NCBI GenBank assembly: GCA_028690885.1
Contig: JAQVAJ010000100.1
Span: forward strand, 1 to 6,247
Length of the DNA stretch: 6,247 nt
Direction of reading: 5' to 3'
DNA from: Clostridia bacterium
GTDB taxonomy: Bacteria; Bacillota; Clostridia; DUPQ01
A program made the translations under genes and the position numbers. The notes beneath the pieces are model-generated. The model searched no databases. It worked only from the letters and a program-made list of their open reading frames with translations, and was not told the DNA's origin. Of this stretch, positions 4,493 to 6,247 are shown in pieces; position 1 is the stretch's first letter, and each line of letters starts with the position of its first letter.

Positions 4493-6238
4493 ATGAAACA
4501 TATAACCCATAAAGCGGATTTTTGTGTAATAGGTGGAGGAATTGCAGGTATTTGTGCAAGTATAGCAGCAGCAAGGCACGGAATGAGTGTTGTTTTAATG
4601 CATGACAGACCAGTATTCGGAGGCAATGCATCATCAGAGATCAGAATGCATATATGCGGAGCTGACAGAGCAGATGGTAAAGGATTAAGAGAAAGCGGTA
4701 TAGTTGAAGAAATAGAACTGGAAAATATATATCATAATCCCCAGAAAAACTACAGCATGTGGGATATGGTTTTGTTTTCAAAGGTTAAAGAGCATAAAAA
4801 TATTACTTGCCTTTTAAACTGTTCATGTAATCAAGCACAAACAGATAATAACAGAATAATCAGTATAAAAGGATGGCAAGGAACATCTGAAACCTTTCAC
4901 GAAGTTTATGCAGACATTTTCTCAGACTGTTCTGGTGACAGTATATTAGCTGATTTAGTTAAAGCAGATTATGCTATAGGAAGAGAATCATCATCACAGT
5001 ATAACGAGTCAATTGAACCAAAAAAAGCAGATCTGAAAACAATGGGATTAAGCTGTCTTATTCAGGTAAAAAGACACAATAGAAAAATTGAGTATATACC
5101 TTCAGAATATGCAGAAGAATATAAAGACATGTTTGATTTTGCCAAACTAATGCCATATAGAGGAAGAGGAAGCATAGAAGGCTGCACAAATTTCTGGTGG
5201 TTGGAACTAGGAGGAGTTGAAGATTCAATACATGATACAGATAAAATACGTGATGATCTTATCGGTTTGTCAACAGCCGTATGGGATTTTGTAAAGAATA
5301 AGGCTGATTATAAAGCTGAGAATTACTCTTTAGAATGGATGGGTTTTCTTCCTGGAAAAAGAGAAAGCCGTAGATATATAGGTGATTATGTACTTAATCA
5401 GAACGACATCCAAAACAAAACCAATTTTCATGATGCAGTGGCATATGGGGGCTGGAGTATGGATGATCACAATCCTGAAGGATTTATGTTCGAGGGAAAG
5501 CCCACCATATACCACCCTGCACCACAACCTTATGAAATACCTTATAGGTGTCTTTACAGTAAAAATATTAAAAATCTTATGTTTGCAGGCAGAAACATAA
5601 GCGCATCTCATGCTGCTATGTCATCAACCAGAGTAATTGGAACATGCTCAATATTAGGTCAAGCAGTCGGGCTTGCTTGTTCTATAGCGATTAAAAACAA
5701 CACAAACCCCAGAGGAGTTTATGAAAAGCATATAAAACAGTTACAGCATACACTTATGGAAGATGATTGTTATATCCCTTCTCTTACTAAGCCTATTTCT
5801 TCACTAACATCACAGGCGAAGTATAATGGAAAAGGAACCTTATTTGAAAATCTGACAAATGGAAAAGAACGAAATATCCTTGATGAAATTAACCACTGGA
5901 ACGGCGAACAGCTTATATTATCCTGGGATAATGACATTTTCGTAAAGCAGCTTAGAATTGTATTTGACAGTGAACTTGAAAGGGTTGAGAAGAATATGCC
6001 ATTTATGTGGGAAGAAGAAATTTATAACAGCCAGATGCCAAAGAGACTTGTTAAAGACTTTGATATATCTGTAAATATAGACGGTAAATGGACTGTAACT
6101 CATCAGGTACGTGATAATCATAAGAGGCTAGTAAAACTAGACATTAATCAGAACATACAAAGTATAAAAATTGAGAATATAAAAACCTGGGATGGTCTGG
6201 ATAAATGTAATATATTCTCATTTGAGATAAACAATTAA
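4493..6238 (+). CDS. FAD-dependent oxidoreductase with C-terminal beta-rich domain
   Basis: A 581-residue flavoenzyme of the FAD_oxidored type. The N-terminal dinucleotide fold shows a strand then GGGIAG (14-19), a helix with SIAAARHG, and VVLMHDRP (33-40), followed by GGNASSEIR (43-51). FSDCSGDS (143-150) is the second FAD contact. NLMFAGRNIS (361-370) and STRVIGTCSILGQAVGLA (378-395) form the C-terminal FAD-binding block typical of the family. There is no signal peptide, so it should be cytoplasmic. From about residue 437 to the end, short strands rich in aromatic and charged residues suggest a beta-sandwich, perhaps a ligand- or sugar-binding module. Family members often sit in carbohydrate-related clusters, but the substrate is not evident here. 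The start follows AAGGGG by five bases, and the gap from the previous gene is 35 bp, consistent with one operon. Confidence 0.9.
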   Translation: MKHITHKADFCVIGGGIAGICASIAAARHGMSVVLMHDRPVFGGNASSEIRMHICGADRADGKGLRESGIVEEIELENIYHNPQKNYSMWDMVLFSKVKEHKNITCLLNCSCNQAQTDNNRIISIKGWQGTSETFHEVYADIFSDCSGDSILADLVKADYAIGRESSSQYNESIEPKKADLKTMGLSCLIQVKRHNRKIEYIPSEYAEEYKDMFDFAKLMPYRGRGSIEGCTNFWWLELGGVEDSIHDTDKIRDDLIGLSTAVWDFVKNKADYKAENYSLEWMGFLPGKRESRRYIGDYVLNQNDIQNKTNFHDAVAYGGWSMDDHNPEGFMFEGKPTIYHPAPQPYEIPYRCLYSKNIKNLMFAGRNISASHAAMSSTRVIGTCSILGQAVGLACSIAIKNNTNPRGVYEKHIKQLQHTLMEDDCYIPSLTKPISSLTSQAKYNGKGTLFENLTNGKERNILDEINHWNGEQLILSWDNDIFVKQLRIVFDSELERVEKNMPFMWEEEIYNSQMPKRLVKDFDISVNIDGKWTVTHQVRDNHKRLVKLDINQNIQSIKIENIKTWDGLDKCNIFSFEINN

Positions 6239-6242
6239 TTAC

Positions 6243-6247
6243 GAGGT
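6243..6247 (+). promoter_or_regulatory. Shine-Dalgarno-like site of a gene beyond the window
   Basis: GAGGT occurs right after the flavoenzyme stop, at the cut edge, with no terminator between. This suggests that a further gene of the same operon begins just outside the window. Confidence 0.4.

Noticed and set aside
5330..5611. Overlapping open frames on both strands inside the flavoenzyme gene
   Set aside because: They fall entirely in other frames of a gene with continuous FAD-binding motifs and show no recognisable domains or ribosome sites.
1..6247. CRISPR array
   Set aside because: No regularly spaced long repeats were seen; only isolated short repeats are present.

Overview
The window looks like an accessory region of a Gram-positive, low-GC Firmicutes chromosome, most likely a Clostridia/Lachnospiraceae-type anaerobe. 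The grounds are purine-rich AGGAGG-like ribosome sites, sigma-A-type promoters, a formate/nitrite channel, and radical-SAM and integrase remnants of the kind common in gut Clostridia. This placement is inferred from style, not from a database match.

Left edge (1-489): non-coding DNA with short repeats runs into the 3' part of a tRNA-Ser gene (about 115-170). The intact variable arm, T arm, acceptor strand and CCA are present, but the 5' half (D arm and GGAGAGA acceptor strand) is not upstream. This is the usual footprint of a tRNA attachment site at the end of an integrated element. A strong Rho-independent terminator follows, then a reverse-strand remnant of a tyrosine integrase (242-382) that keeps the catalytic-Tyr end but has lost the rest.

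Middle (490-1768): two intact membrane-protein genes converge. One is a formate/nitrite transporter family channel (+). The other is a small GtrA-family four-helix membrane protein (-), with a plausible promoter overlapped by a perfect 7-bp dyad.

Graveyard (about 1865-2660): this holds reverse-strand debris. There is a radical-SAM gene fragment whose 5' part is missing and whose conserved F-P-G-D run can be restored by adding a single base. Next to it is the C-terminal end of an IS3-family transposase, with a candidate terminal repeat where the radical-SAM fragment stops. The antisense strand of the transposase remnant holds a near-consensus extended -10 promoter that fires outward.

Right half (2673-6247): a distinctly more AT-rich, co-directional cassette. 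It encodes an alpha/beta-hydrolase with a complete Ser-Asp-His triad, an unrecognised 343-residue soluble protein, and a 581-residue FAD-dependent oxidoreductase with a C-terminal beta-rich domain. Gaps are 72 and 35 bp, and a Shine-Dalgarno-like GAGGT at the right edge suggests the operon continues. I infer a small-molecule modification or catabolic pathway (oxidation plus hydrolysis), but the substrate cannot be read from the sequence. The unknown middle protein and the IS-derived promoter driving the cassette are the most interesting points.
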